Shown here one piece after another: positions 33,591 to 44,628 of a stretch of DNA of 64,000 nucleotides (position 1 is the first letter of the stretch; each line of letters opens with the position of its first letter). The position numbers and the translations under genes are program-made. The notes below the pieces were generated by a model that did no database searches, was not told the DNA's origin, and worked only from the letters and a program-made list of their open reading frames with translations. The stretch covers positions 62,001-126,000 of the forward strand of contig NW_019775503.1 of the NCBI RefSeq assembly GCF_001039355.2. The letters are read 5' to 3'. This DNA comes from Lingula anatina. Its lineage: Eukaryota; Brachiopoda; Lingulata; Lingulida; Lingulidae.

Positions 33591-36281
33591 CTAGAGGATC
33601 AGAGAGGCGATACCGCCTCCGAATATTGTACCACCAGCTGGAGTAAGCGCATTCGTATAGACCCCCCCCCCACAAAAAAAAAGGAACACCACCAGTCTTG
33701 TGCTTGACAAGCTGTAAAAAAATGCAATCAACAAGAATTCTCAAAATATGCAAAAAAAATATATATAACTAAAAATGGTACAATCAAAGTTCAGTTCATC
33801 GTAAGGTAGTTCAAAGGTCAATTTCAAGGTCACATTTAGATTGCCAGTACATGACTTCCTATTCAAGTTCAATAGTAACTATGGACCTATCTCTGCCAGT
33901 TTTGGAGATGAAAGGGAACCAAAATTTGCAAAGTTCAATTCACGATAAAAAATAGGTCAAAGGTCAATTTCAAAGTCACATTTAGTTTGCCAGTATATGA
34001 CTTCCTATTCAAGTTCAATAGTAACTATGGACCTATCTTTGCCAGTTTTGGAGATAAAATGGAACCAAAATTTGCAAAGTTCAATTCATGATGAAAAGTA
34101 GGTCAAAGGTCAATTTCAAGGTCACATTAAGATTGCCAGTATATGACTTCCTATTCAAGTTCAATAGTTACTATGGACCTATCTCTGCCAGTTTTGGAGA
34201 TAAAAGGGAAGCAAAATTTGCAAAGTTCAGTTCATGGTGAAAAGTAGGTCAAAGGTCAATTTTAAGGTCACATTTAGATTGCCAGTATATGACTTCCTAT
34301 TCAAGTTCAATAGTAACTATGGACCTATCTCTGCCAGTTTTGGAGATAAAAGGGAAGCAAAATTTGCAAAGTTCAGTTCATGGTGAAAAGTAGGTCAAAG
34401 GTCAATTTTAAGGTCACATTTAGATTGCCAGTATATGACTTCCTATTCAAGTTCAATAGTAACTATGGACCTATCTCTGCCAGTTTTGGAGATAAAAGGG
34501 AAGCAAAATTTGCAAAGTTCAGTTCATGGTGAAAAGTAGGTCAAAGGTCAATTTTAAGGTCACATTTAGATTGCCAGTATATGACTTCCTATTCAAGTTC
34601 AATAGTAACTATGGACCTATCTCTGCCAGTTTTGGAGATAAAAGGGAAGCAAAATTTGCAAAGTTCAGTTCATGGTGAAAAGTAGGTCAAAGGTCAATTT
34701 TAAGGTCACATTTAGATTGCCAGTATATGACTTCCTATTCAAGTTCAATAGTAACTATGGACCTATCTCTGCCAGTTTTGGAGATAAAAGGGAAGCAAAA
34801 TTTGCAAAGTTCAGTTCATGGTGAAAAGTAGGTCAAAGGTCAATTTTAAGGTCACATTTAGATTGCCAGTATATGACTTCCTATTCAAGTTCAATAGTAA
34901 CTATGGACCTATCTCTGCCAGTTTTGGAGATAAAAGGGAACCAAAATTTGCAAACTTCAATTCATGATGAAAAGTAGGTCAAAGGTCAATTCCAAGGTCA
35001 CATTTAGATTGCCAGTATATGACTTCCTATTCAAGTTCAATAGTTACTATGGACCTATCTCTGCCAGTTTTGGGAATAAAAGGGAACAAAAACTTGCAAA
35101 GTTCAGTTCATGGTGAAAAGTAGGTCAAAGGTCAATTTCAAGGTCACAGTTAAATTGCCAGTATGTGACTTCCTATTCAACTTTAATTGTAACTATAGAC
35201 CTATCTCTGCCAGTTTTGGAGATATAAGGGACTAAATGTTATAATTTTGGAGTTACCATAATGTGCCATAAATTTCCTACAGAAAAAATTAATTAAAATA
35301 AAGAAAAGGGTTTTTTGGTTGAAATTCTTGAAATGGGAGGTGCTCAGAAGTTCTAGATGTTCAAATTTCATGAAATAATGTCATTTTTGACCAGAAGTTG
35401 TCTGCCTCGCCAAGCCTTATGTTTTATTTTCCAGGAGTTCAAAATTTATTATCCTTTACCGTATTGCACATTTTGCTTTCACCACCACAATGTACTTTTT
35501 GATACAGCATAACTCGAAAACCGTATGGAATACAAAAAAACGGAGACCACTGTCAGTGTTGGGCTTTACATGCTCTACAAAATGCAAAAAAGAATGGGTC
35601 TCTAGCATTAACGGTTCCCGAATTAGAGACAGTTTTCAGTTTCGGTATCTTATGGCCCCTACTCCCGTGAAAATGCACCAATTGACCCCAAATTCACAGA
35701 GATGAAAGATGACCTGATGGGTAACTCTTTCCAATAATATTATAGGTTAGGTTTGTGTAGTTTTTGAATATCAGCGCAAATAATTTTTTTCTTAAAAAAA
35801 TTCATTTTTTTGAAAATTTTGGCCCATTTGACCTTGAAATAAAGGTCAAAGATCAAATCCAGGGGCACATTTGAAATCTCCACATATGACTTTCGGTCAG
35901 CCATCTGTAGAAATTTTTCCCATAATTCCTTCCGTATGGTAGATAATTAGCATTTAATTTTGCCATTTTTGGACAAGGGTGTATTGCAATGAGCGCCACA
36001 CCTAGACCCGACAGCACCGACAAAGCCCAAATTTTACGTGGAACGAGTTGAGATTATAGGTGACCTAAATCCAAGAGATAGGTACAGAGGCCCTTACCGT
36101 CTAGGAGGAGAAGCGGTAACGGTGAGATGGCGGCGGAGCCAGAGGAGATGGCGGAGCCACAGGAGCCAGCGGAACATGGGGGTCGGGACTAAAACCATGT
36201 GTACCGCCAGCGCCTGTGTAGTTTTTGAATATCAGCGCAAATATCAGCGCCAGCGCCTACGCTGGCGGTACAATAACCTAG
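33591..36281 (+). mobile_element. Non-autonomous Helitron/Helentron-like element with 146-bp tandem core
   Basis: The left end is CTAGAGGATC, set by comparison with the unoccupied paralogous site near 24480 and by a second copy of the left arm at 37024. A hairpin follows at 33604-33619 (GAGGCG/CGCCTC, loop ATAC). ATTGTACCACCAGC at 33625-33638 is matched in inverted orientation by GCTGGCGGTACAAT at 36261-36274 (13 of 14), so the terminal inverted repeats are asymmetric. The right end has an 8-bp perfect hairpin (CGCCAGCG/CGCTGGCG, 36248-36267), then 14 bases ending CTAG followed by T, as in Helitron CTRR-T ends. The interior holds a 146-bp array and a 3' arm with a repeated GTGTAGTTTTTGAATATCAG (about 35755 and 36216). 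No Rep/helicase frame is present, so it cannot move itself. The architecture resembles Helentron-associated and bivalve pearl-type elements. The exact class is inference. Confidence 0.6.
33806..35232 (+). repeat. 146-bp satellite array with nuclear-receptor-type direct repeats
   Basis: Ten units start at 33806, 33952, 34098, 34244, 34390, 34536, 34682, 34828, 34974 and 35120, always exactly 146 bp apart. The last is partial. Units at 34244-34827 look identical by eye. Outer units diverge by a few percent. Nine units carry a perfect AGGTCAAAGGTCA. The first has AGTTCAAAGGTCA. Most have a further AGGTCA six bases downstream, as TCAAGGTCA or TTAAGGTCA. There are no convincing coding frames. Confidence 0.95.
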
Positions 36282-37023
36282 TTTTTTTAGACAGGGATGT
36301 AAGTTGTTATCATTATTTTACTGCAACATCTTTTTCTGAAAAATAAAGAATCTATTTGCTGCACAAAAGAGCATTTTTGTACAACTCTGAAATTTATTTA
36401 AAATAATACAAATTTTTTAATAAGTAAATATCTATTTTCCTTTCTATTTATTTTAATATAGTTGGATATTTTGTTATAAAAACAGGCACACAGGAGTGCA
36501 TTCACATGGGTTAATACTTTCTAGTTCATGTTTAATGGAAATGTTCATTCCTATTTTAATTAAACATGAAAAACATGCCATATTTACTTCTGCAAAAAAA
36601 AAAAAAAAAAAAAAAAAAATGTACAACATTATGGTGTTAGCTCTTCTGTGAAAATGAGGGTGGCCCTGAAAAGGGCCTGGGAATAGGATGGAGTCCTATG
36701 CCCACACCAAAACAAATTTTTAAAATTTCAGGAAAACTTTTGCCTGATGAGCTGTTTCGTGGCTCCCACCCCATCTGGGCAGGTCTCTAACTGCTGAACA
36801 TCTGGCAATGGGAGTCCAGCTGGCACACATAATGGTGATGCTGTAGGCAGCCTCGGGGGGAATATTGGAGAGCGCCCAGACCTGTCCAGACACCTGAAAA
36901 CATTGTTACAGAAGAATGATATTTTTCCAGAAAGCAAATGCTGATGTCAGAAAACTTATTATAAAAAGAAAATGTACATATATTTTGCAAGTTTATGATT
37001 TTAAAGTGGAAAAAGAAAGATAA
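36282..37023. other. Spacer between two Helentron-like element copies
   Basis: AT-rich. It contains a long A-run at about 36594-36619 and no supported gene. Confidence 0.5.
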
Positions 37024-37353
37024 CTAGAGGATCAGAGAGGCGATACCGCCTCCTGATATAGTACCACCAGCTGGAGCAAGCGCATTCATATGGACCCCGC
37101 CCCCGTCCCCCCCCAAAAAAAAAGAGACACCACCACCAGTCCTATGCTTGACAAGCTCTATAAAATGCAATCAACAAGAATTCTCAAAATATGCAAAAAA
37201 TATAACCAAAAATGGTACAATCAAAATTCAGTTCATCATAAAAAGTAGGTCAAAGGTCAATTTTAAAGTCACAGTTAATTGCCAGTATATGACTTCCTAT
37301 TCAAGTTCAATAGTAACTATGGACCTATCTCTGCCAGTTTTGGAGATAAAAGG
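37024..37353 (+). mobile_element. Second Helentron-like copy, left arm and first core unit, cut by a gap
   Basis: Begins CTAGAGGATCAGAGAGGCG with the same GAGGCG/CGCCTC hairpin and closely follows 33591-33900, including one perfect AGGTCAAAGGTCA at about 37247. The sequence runs into N inside the 146-bp core, so the gap is probably an unresolved satellite array. Confidence 0.75.
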
Positions 37354-37979
37354 NNNNNNNNNNNNNNNNNNNNNNNNNNNNNNNNNNNNNNNNNNNNNNN
37401 NNNNNNNNNNNNNNNNNNNNNNNNNNNNNNNNNNNNNNNNNNNNNNNNNNNNNNNNNNNNNNNNNNNNNNNNNNNNNNNNNNNNNNNNNNNNNNNNNNNN
37501 NNNNNNNNNNNNNNNNNNNNNNNNNNNNNNNNNNNNNNNNNNNNNNNNNNNNNNNNNNNNNNNNNNNNNNNNNNNNNNNNNNNNNNNNNNNNNNNNNNNN
37601 NNNNNNNNNNNNNNNNNNNNNNNNNNNNNNNNNNNNNNNNNNNNNNNNNNNNNNNNNNNNNNNNNNNNNNNNNNNNNNNNNNNNNNNNNNNNNNNNNNNN
37701 NNNNNNNNNNNNNNNNNNNNNNNNNNNNNNNNNNNNNNNNNNNNNNNNNNNNNNNNNNNNNNNNNNNNNNNNNNNNNNNNNNNNNNNNNNNNNNNNNNNN
37801 NNNNNNNNNNNNNNNNNNNNNNNNNNNNNNNNNNNNNNNNNNNNNNNNNNNNNNNNNNNNNNNNNNNNNNNNNNNNNNNNNNNNNNNNNNNNNNNNNNNN
37901 NNNNNNNNNNNNNNNNNNNNNNNNNNNNNNNNNNNNNNNNNNNNNNNNNNNNNNNNNNNNNNNNNNNNNNNNNNNNNNN
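37354..37979. other. Assembly gap (626 N)
   Basis: Run of N. The left side is 146-bp satellite and the right side is the ~160-bp repeat, so the missing bases are probably tandem repeats and the true length may differ. Confidence 0.99.
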
Positions 37980-38380
37980 GATTTTCGAACTTGACCTGCG
38001 TTTTAGTAAGATTGATTACTCCTGTGAGTTTCATGACAACAGGTCTATCAGTTTTCCTTGAAATGTGTTAACAGTGTTGCACATATGCTGAAAAGTGAAA
38101 AAAAACAGCATAACTACTAAAATAGTGGCCGGATCATGCCGATTTTCGAACTTGATCTGCGTTTTAGTAAGATTGATTACTCCTGTGAGTTTCATGACAA
38201 CAGGCCTATCGGTTTTCCTTGAAATGTGTTAACAGTGTTGCATATATGCTAAAAAGTGTTAAAAACAGCATAAATTCTACAATAATGGCCCGATCATGCT
38301 GATTTTCGAACTTGACCTGCGTTTTATGAATATTAGTCAGCTCTGTAAATATAAAGCTAAAAAGTAAAACTGTCTTCCAC
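37980..38380. repeat. Degenerate ~160-bp tandem repeat, array 2
   Basis: GATTTTCGAACTTGA boxes at 37980, 38141 and 38301 (spacing 161 and 160). Same family as 25641-26440, but the units here are more alike. Confidence 0.88.
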
Positions 38381-38850
38381 TTATGGTGTTAACGCTGAAA
38401 GTGCACGGCGACAGCGACATGATTGGCGACGGCAACGGCGACCGCGACGACAGACGCAGGTGATGGCAATATGTACAGACACATCTGTGTCTGTACATAA
38501 AAATGCTTTTCCACTTAACGTGTTATCTGTGAACGTGCACAGCGACAACGGCCATGACGACGACAACAGACACAGGTGACAGCTTTATGTACAGACACAA
38601 ATGTGTCTGTACATAAAAACAGCAGAACTTTTAAGAAAATGTGCCAATGAAGCTGTTTGAACTTGACCTGCATTTTATGAATATTCATGGATTAAGAATG
38701 TTTGAAGACAAAAGGCCAAATGGTTTTGGAATTCTTGCATTATCTTTCAAAGTGCACTGCAACAGCAACAGCAACTACAAAAACAGGTGATGGCTATATG
38801 AACAGACATCTAAAGAGCTTGCTATTGTCATTTAAGACAGACTAAGGCAA
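38381..38850. repeat. Hairpin-bearing flank downstream of NXPE copy 4
   Basis: After a GC-richer GGCGAC-type stretch (38400-38460), two perfect 12-bp hairpins occur: TGTACAGACACA, a 2-base loop and TGTGTCTGTACA, at 38472-38497 and 38588-38613. Both are followed by TAAAAA. Related single-arm copies lie near 19488, 26509, 29890 and 46890. Confidence 0.85.
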
Positions 38851-40263
38851 CTAACAGATGACTTTGTATAATAGATGGGCAATGGTCATGCCCACATCAC
38901 CAATGTGAATAGGATCCCCTGGCAACTTAGCCACAGATCCGCAAAGATAATGGAGGGAGTCACATCTTCCATCAATATGCTGATTTGTAATATAAAAAGT
39001 ATCAAAAATATCCACCCTTAGTTCAACCATGTCCTTTTTTATCATATCACTAGCTGCAGCTTTTGAAAATCGATTGCATGTTCCTTGCGCACGTCCCCCA
39101 GCAGGGATGGTGACAAAATAAATTTTGATGTTGCTAGTATTTGGGTTCGATCTCAAACTTTTCAGATAGTCAGTGAACTCTTTGGTTTCCTTATATAGCC
39201 GTGAAGGTCCATCATTTTGTTTTGATAAAGTCCATAAACCATAGCCTATCACAATCACATCAGAATCAGACCATTGTTGTTTAGAGGAAAGGTACCTTTT
39301 TAAATTTTCTTTTGCATCATATGGATACCCACCCCACATAGCTCCAATGTTGTCTTCAAAATGATACAGTCCCTGCTTTAGTTGTTGAGTTATAAAAGTT
39401 TCCTTGCTTCCAAGTAACTCCAAAAGGTAAAAAGCTGCATATCGCATGTGAGAATCACCAACAAAAGCTATGCTGGCTTTCTTTCTTTTACATTCAAACA
39501 GTTCCTTGGTTGTCATGAAGTGGAAGAGACAATCATCTTCTGTAAACCACAGCCATGTTCCATTCTGTTTTATCCATTTGCCATTCATGTAATCTAACAC
39601 AGTTTTCTGCTCGCAAATCTCTTTTCTAATTTTTGTCTTTTCTTTTGATATACCTGGAGAAGGACATAACTCGATTGGCTTGAATGTTTTTGTAATTTTT
39701 CCAGGGTAACCCTGCAAAATGCCATGACTTCTATACGCCTCAAAGTCAACATACTCCAAAGTCACTTTTACTTGAACACACTTGATGCTTGGCCGCCGAC
39801 AACACACTTCATAAGTTCCATTGAAATGATCCTGAACTGAACAAAACAAACTCTCTTCCCCTTCTGCCAAAGTTCTAAAACTGCTTCCGCCAGCTGTTGG
39901 AGATAGAATACCATGGTCCTTAGTTTTGGTCCTTTCAGTTATGATTGCTCTTAAGTGGGTAGTATCCACTTCAGTGTGCATTTCGTGAACATACTGCTTT
40001 ACTTTATTTTGATATGTACGGTGTGCATCAGAGTTCTTCAATCCAACAAACATAGAGGCTGTGTCGTTCTTACCAAATTTTAACCAGCAATGATAGAGTT
40101 TTTCTGCCTCATGGTTCTCTTTCCGAGGTTTAACGCATGGCGAGCTCTTCGGAATACGTGTCATCCTGGGTTCAGTATCATTTTTCCAGACTAAAGTCAT
40201 AAATAACAAGGAAACTATCGAGACAAAACACCCAGTCACAAACAATCTTCTGAAAAGTGTCAT
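38851..40263 (-). CDS. NXPE-like PC-esterase / acyltransferase-type protein, copy 4
   Basis: Single-exon frame of 470 codons, three fewer than copies 1 and 3 because the C-terminus ends YKVIC instead of YKNICQSP. The signal-anchor (LFVTGCFVSIVSLLFMT), Cys-rich middle domain, GDSHMRY and D-x-x-H (CDSLHY) are intact, so it is probably functional. The C-terminal half and 3' flank match the pseudogene copy 2 (shared SPGISKEK, VLDYMNGKW, ITQQLKQGLY). The 5' flank resembles those of copies 1 and 3 but is more diverged, and the TATATA just above the start reads GTGTGT here. Role as inferred for copy 1. Substrate unknown. Confidence 0.9.
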   Translation of the reverse strand: MTLFRRLFVTGCFVSIVSLLFMTLVWKNDTEPRMTRIPKSSPCVKPRKENHEAEKLYHCWLKFGKNDTASMFVGLKNSDAHRTYQNKVKQYVHEMHTEVDTTHLRAIITERTKTKDHGILSPTAGGSSFRTLAEGEESLFCSVQDHFNGTYEVCCRRPSIKCVQVKVTLEYVDFEAYRSHGILQGYPGKITKTFKPIELCPSPGISKEKTKIRKEICEQKTVLDYMNGKWIKQNGTWLWFTEDDCLFHFMTTKELFECKRKKASIAFVGDSHMRYAAFYLLELLGSKETFITQQLKQGLYHFEDNIGAMWGGYPYDAKENLKRYLSSKQQWSDSDVIVIGYGLWTLSKQNDGPSRLYKETKEFTDYLKSLRSNPNTSNIKIYFVTIPAGGRAQGTCNRFSKAAASDMIKKDMVELRVDIFDTFYITNQHIDGRCDSLHYLCGSVAKLPGDPIHIGDVGMTIAHLLYKVIC

Positions 40264-41877
40264 AGTAATTTTCAGTCAAGTACACACCAAGAAATAATTA
40301 AAAGGTACTTCTTAAAATTAAAGCACTATAAGCATAATATGCAGTTTTCGTAATGAAAGCCCTTCACTGTTAGTTGGATATATAATATGACTGAGGTTTC
40401 TGTTTGGTTTACCAATGAAAGTCGCTTTTTATTTACTGACATGAGCGAAATGCTCATATTATTTAGTGTGAATCCCATTCCTGTGACTTGTGAATGCAAC
40501 TCTTCTTTGTCTTCTGTAAAATGAAGTCATTACACTCACTGATCTGTGATTTTAACCTGTGGTTCCTGTACTCCAAATGAGATATGAATAAAATTTTATT
40601 TACTGTGATTTGTATATTGAATCATGATAATTTTATTTCCAGTGAATTGTGATAACTAACCCCCTCAATGGGTCCCTCATGAAGTAAATGGTTCTATGAA
40701 TTGTTTATTGCATCATTTACCACATATTCCAGTAGGATAGATTCAGAGGTCCTGCTGGCAATCCACGTCTTATATACTTTATTTCAGATGAGTTAAAAGT
40801 TTTTCTTTGTAAATATTTAATGAACCATATGTTTCGTCTTCCATATCTTTTGGTTAACCTTCAGATGACGTAGAATCATGACAACAGATTTTGTTAAGTG
40901 TCTACATTTTTAAAAATCTTTTACATAGAGGTTTATAATGTTCAACTCTGAAAAGAATTTTTTTTATTTTTACCAAACTTAATAGAGTTAATTTAATTTT
41001 TTTTCAAAATTAATACCATAAACATGCACGACACTAGTGTCTTCAGTCAGAATCTTTCTGTTGCATTGTGAATCCCTTACTTATATGAGTCTGGCAATAA
41101 CTGCTTACAGTCATTTGTTTTGGATTATAGCCTGTTAATGTGAGCTAGGGAGAGTTGTTCTCTTGAAATTAATTGACAGATGGATGTTTAAGATGAGTTT
41201 CATAATAATCATCATTATCAGTATTTTTGAAACTCAAAATTTGATGTTACTATACATGACTCATTCTTACTCCTTGTTTTAATCTTGAATACATTCTAAA
41301 TCACATTTTCAAGAACTGCATCAAAATTGAAATTCATGTATGCAGTGGACAAAGTCATAAAATAACTTTTTAAAAATACTGCATACAGTCAAAATTAAAT
41401 TCTGTCCATTTGATTATTTATTTCACGGTCTGACATGTATTCTTTAACTGGAGAAATTGACAAAAGAAATGGAAGGGAATTTAAGTTAATATACAGTTGT
41501 TGGTTTTTCTTTAACAGAGATATTTTAATATGAGTTGTTACAGAATTATATATATATATATGGAATTATAATGTGGAACTTGAAAGGATCAAGCTGTCAT
41601 CAGTCAATCAATTTTAAACTACCCCTATACAAAACTCACGCTGCGGTTGAAGATGTGAATAATGATATTCCTTTTGAAGCTTGACTTGTGTTAGGTAGCA
41701 AAGACCTTTGTTTACATAGGAGTGAAACTCTCCCAACTGGGATATGGAAATGTTATGCCTGGTGAAGAATACATTTCAACTGATCATGTCAATTTCAAAA
41801 GATGTGATATTACTGCCTATAATTTTCTACAATTATGTAATAGCTAGAAGACCACTGGGAGAGAGCAGTTACCGGTA
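40264..41877. other. Intergenic: diverged NXPE 5' flank, then spacer to GLYCTK
   Basis: Up to about 41150 it is recognisably related to the flanks of copies 1-3 (CTCATATTATTTAG, GAGATATGAATAAA, TTTCGTCTTCCATATCTTTT) but clearly older. Beyond that it is AT-rich unique sequence with a short (TA)n near 41550. No gene is supported. The GLYCTK 3' UTR should extend into it from the right. Confidence 0.6.
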
Positions 41878-43692
41878 TTATATACATCTTTTGATCAGCA
41901 GAAACTGCAGATCCATAACATTAGTACCTGTTGCTCCTGTAACCAATAAATCCTGCCCATTATTAGCTTGTTTAAAGAAGTTATAGCTATTATTGTCATT
42001 CAAGAATTCAACAGCATCAAGGTCAGCACTTAAAGTCAAGGTCATGGGGTCAGCAAATGCGCCTGCTGCATCTGTGGGACCATCTTGTCCATCAGTACCT
42101 ACACTCAGAAACTGGATGTTAAAATCATTTTTATATGGACTGTCAGAAAATAACATATTCAGTTCTATGGCTGTTGAGTGGGCCATTTCCTGGTTTCGTC
42201 CACCCTGACCTTGACCTTTGACACTGACTGTAGTCTCTCCACCACATATTACACACAAAGGCTGGCCAGAATTTTGTGCCTGTGACACAGCTCGACGCAA
42301 ACTATTCACAGCTTCTTTTGTCATTCCTGTCTGTACTAAGCTAATTTCTGCCTTAATCAGGGACTTATTAGATGACATGTGTTGCTGTTTGTCTTTAAAT
42401 GACTCACAGATAAAATGGGCCATCTTCCCAAACATCACACCAATGTCTCTTGCCTCCCCCTCCAATTGGTCAGTGAGGACAAATGCCACATACCCCAGGG
42501 CCTCTGCTTTCTCCACTGCTGCCTTGATGGCAATACTGTTACTGCCTATGATAACATTTTGCACCTATTTGTCAGAAAAAAAATAAATCAGTAAAGTCAT
42601 TTGGCTCATGCTTTAAGGTCTTTTTGTCATACAATAAAGAAAATATATATAATATACAACTTATTTCAAGGGCTTTTTGATCAACTTTTAAGGGTTTTGA
42701 TTCCCTGAGAATTTACATAGTTATTAAGTTAAAATAGCTAATGTGCTAATTATTGCAATACATACGTACTGATCTGTATTTTTTTGATAAAAATGGATCG
42801 CCTCTCAATGTGACTATAGCTTACACCAGAAACAATCTACTTGAATCTGATATATAATCCTAATAAGCTTGTTATTCCCAAATCAAGCTATGGACTTTTC
42901 AGAAGCCTGTCTCACCAAATAAACTAAGCTTGGAAATAGGTCTAAACAATTATAAGTCATCAAAACTTTTGCATATTGCAGTTCATATTAAACCCACAGT
43001 AGTCTGCTTAAGGAAAGACTGGTCAGAAACATCAGTCATACCTTTCCTGTTATAAAACAGGTGCAATTTTTGATTAAATTGAACTGCTACTATAACAGTA
43101 TTGACTTACCTCGGGTCAAAGAAGACTATGATTTTGATCTAAAAGTTTAGACCAATTTTTGGACTACAGGTACCAGTTTCACAAAAAACTTAATTCAGGT
43201 TCCATGGCTCAGAACTTCATAACAAGGTTACATGGTCATATCTTACCCTATCAGGAACAGTGTAACAGCACCTTCATGGAAATCCTAGTCAACTAAGCCA
43301 GGGAACTGACTTCAGTTTTTTTGTGAAACTGGGGCCAGCTCTTCTGTGAAACAGGCCCCTAGCCTAGCTACTGACATTAGTCAGACTATATCAGGACTAA
43401 GCTGGTATTGGGATGGTATATATTTTACCTGATTCCAGTCACATTCAACACTGTCATCACTCAGAAATCTGTTAGTTTCAGTGGATGAACATCCCTTTTT
43501 GAGAGAGTTTTCATTGGCAGCACCCTTTTGAAGAAATGTCAATACTGACTTTGGCACCTTGTCAACTAAATCTAAATCTGAAATAAAGGAAAAGCAAAAG
43601 GTTTTGATCAATCCATCAATTTTGGAAACTGCTGTTATTATGACTTATATGTGCTGAAATAACCACAGGACTACAATAGGAAGAGAGAGAGG

Positions 43693-43724
<32 letters not shown>

Positions 43725-44573
43725 GAGGTTGAAGCTGACTTTTTTATACACAGTATGAATAATATTGTTAAAGGGATCAATAACTTTATTTTTCATTCAA
43801 AATTGCTATGACCAAAACAATCAACATAAGTCAAACTAGTATGGAGATATGTATCCAATTTTTGCTGTAAAATCATTCACATATTGCTAAAAAAATCTCA
43901 GTCTGGAAGCATTTCAGCCTTTTTAATCTTGGAATTAGAAATATTTTACTACTTCTAATTTTTACCATGAAAAAAAGAGGAAAAGACTAGGCTTACCAGC
44001 AAAGAGGTGAAGACACTGTTGAGCAGAAGACACGTCCTTCACAGTGGGACCACTTGCTATCATATCCAGAGGGTCTCCGACAATGTCTGACAATATCAGT
44101 GAAATCACCTAGATTTACATAACAATATAAGATACAATACAGTTCTGATCAATGATATTCAGTGCTTCCAAGCCACATCTGATTCAGTTATTATTGTTGT
44201 CATCCTCTGCAAATCCTAAACAAATTGATATTATCATGAATTTATGGGAGAAGATGTGTAAAATCTAAATCACTAAATCGATTTTGTTGAATCTTTCTAG
44301 TTTGGTCTTCGCTCATTTTTTACGACAATGCTACTTGTGATTAAAGTAAAAATAGATCTAAACAACTGGTCCATCTCTCTAAAAGATCATGGCAGATGTG
44401 TATATGAATATGCTGTACAATATATGCAACTTCATAATATTACATTATACTCTGGCACATTTACTGCTTACTTTTCACCTTTTTACCTTTCCTGCCCTGA
44501 CAACTAGGAAAATAACAAGAAATTGGATGCTGAAACTGGTATCATAAGTCCCTGAAGCGACCACAGCATCAGC

Positions 44574-44628
<55 letters not shown>

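Noticed and set aside
33806-35232. Regular repeats considered as a CRISPR array
   Set aside because: Units are directly abutting 146-mers without unique spacers, in an animal genome.
36038-36346. 102-codon Arg-rich frame in the right arm of the Helentron-like element
   Set aside because: Composition follows a GC-rich stem-forming stretch. No similarity to Rep, helicase or any other domain that I can see.
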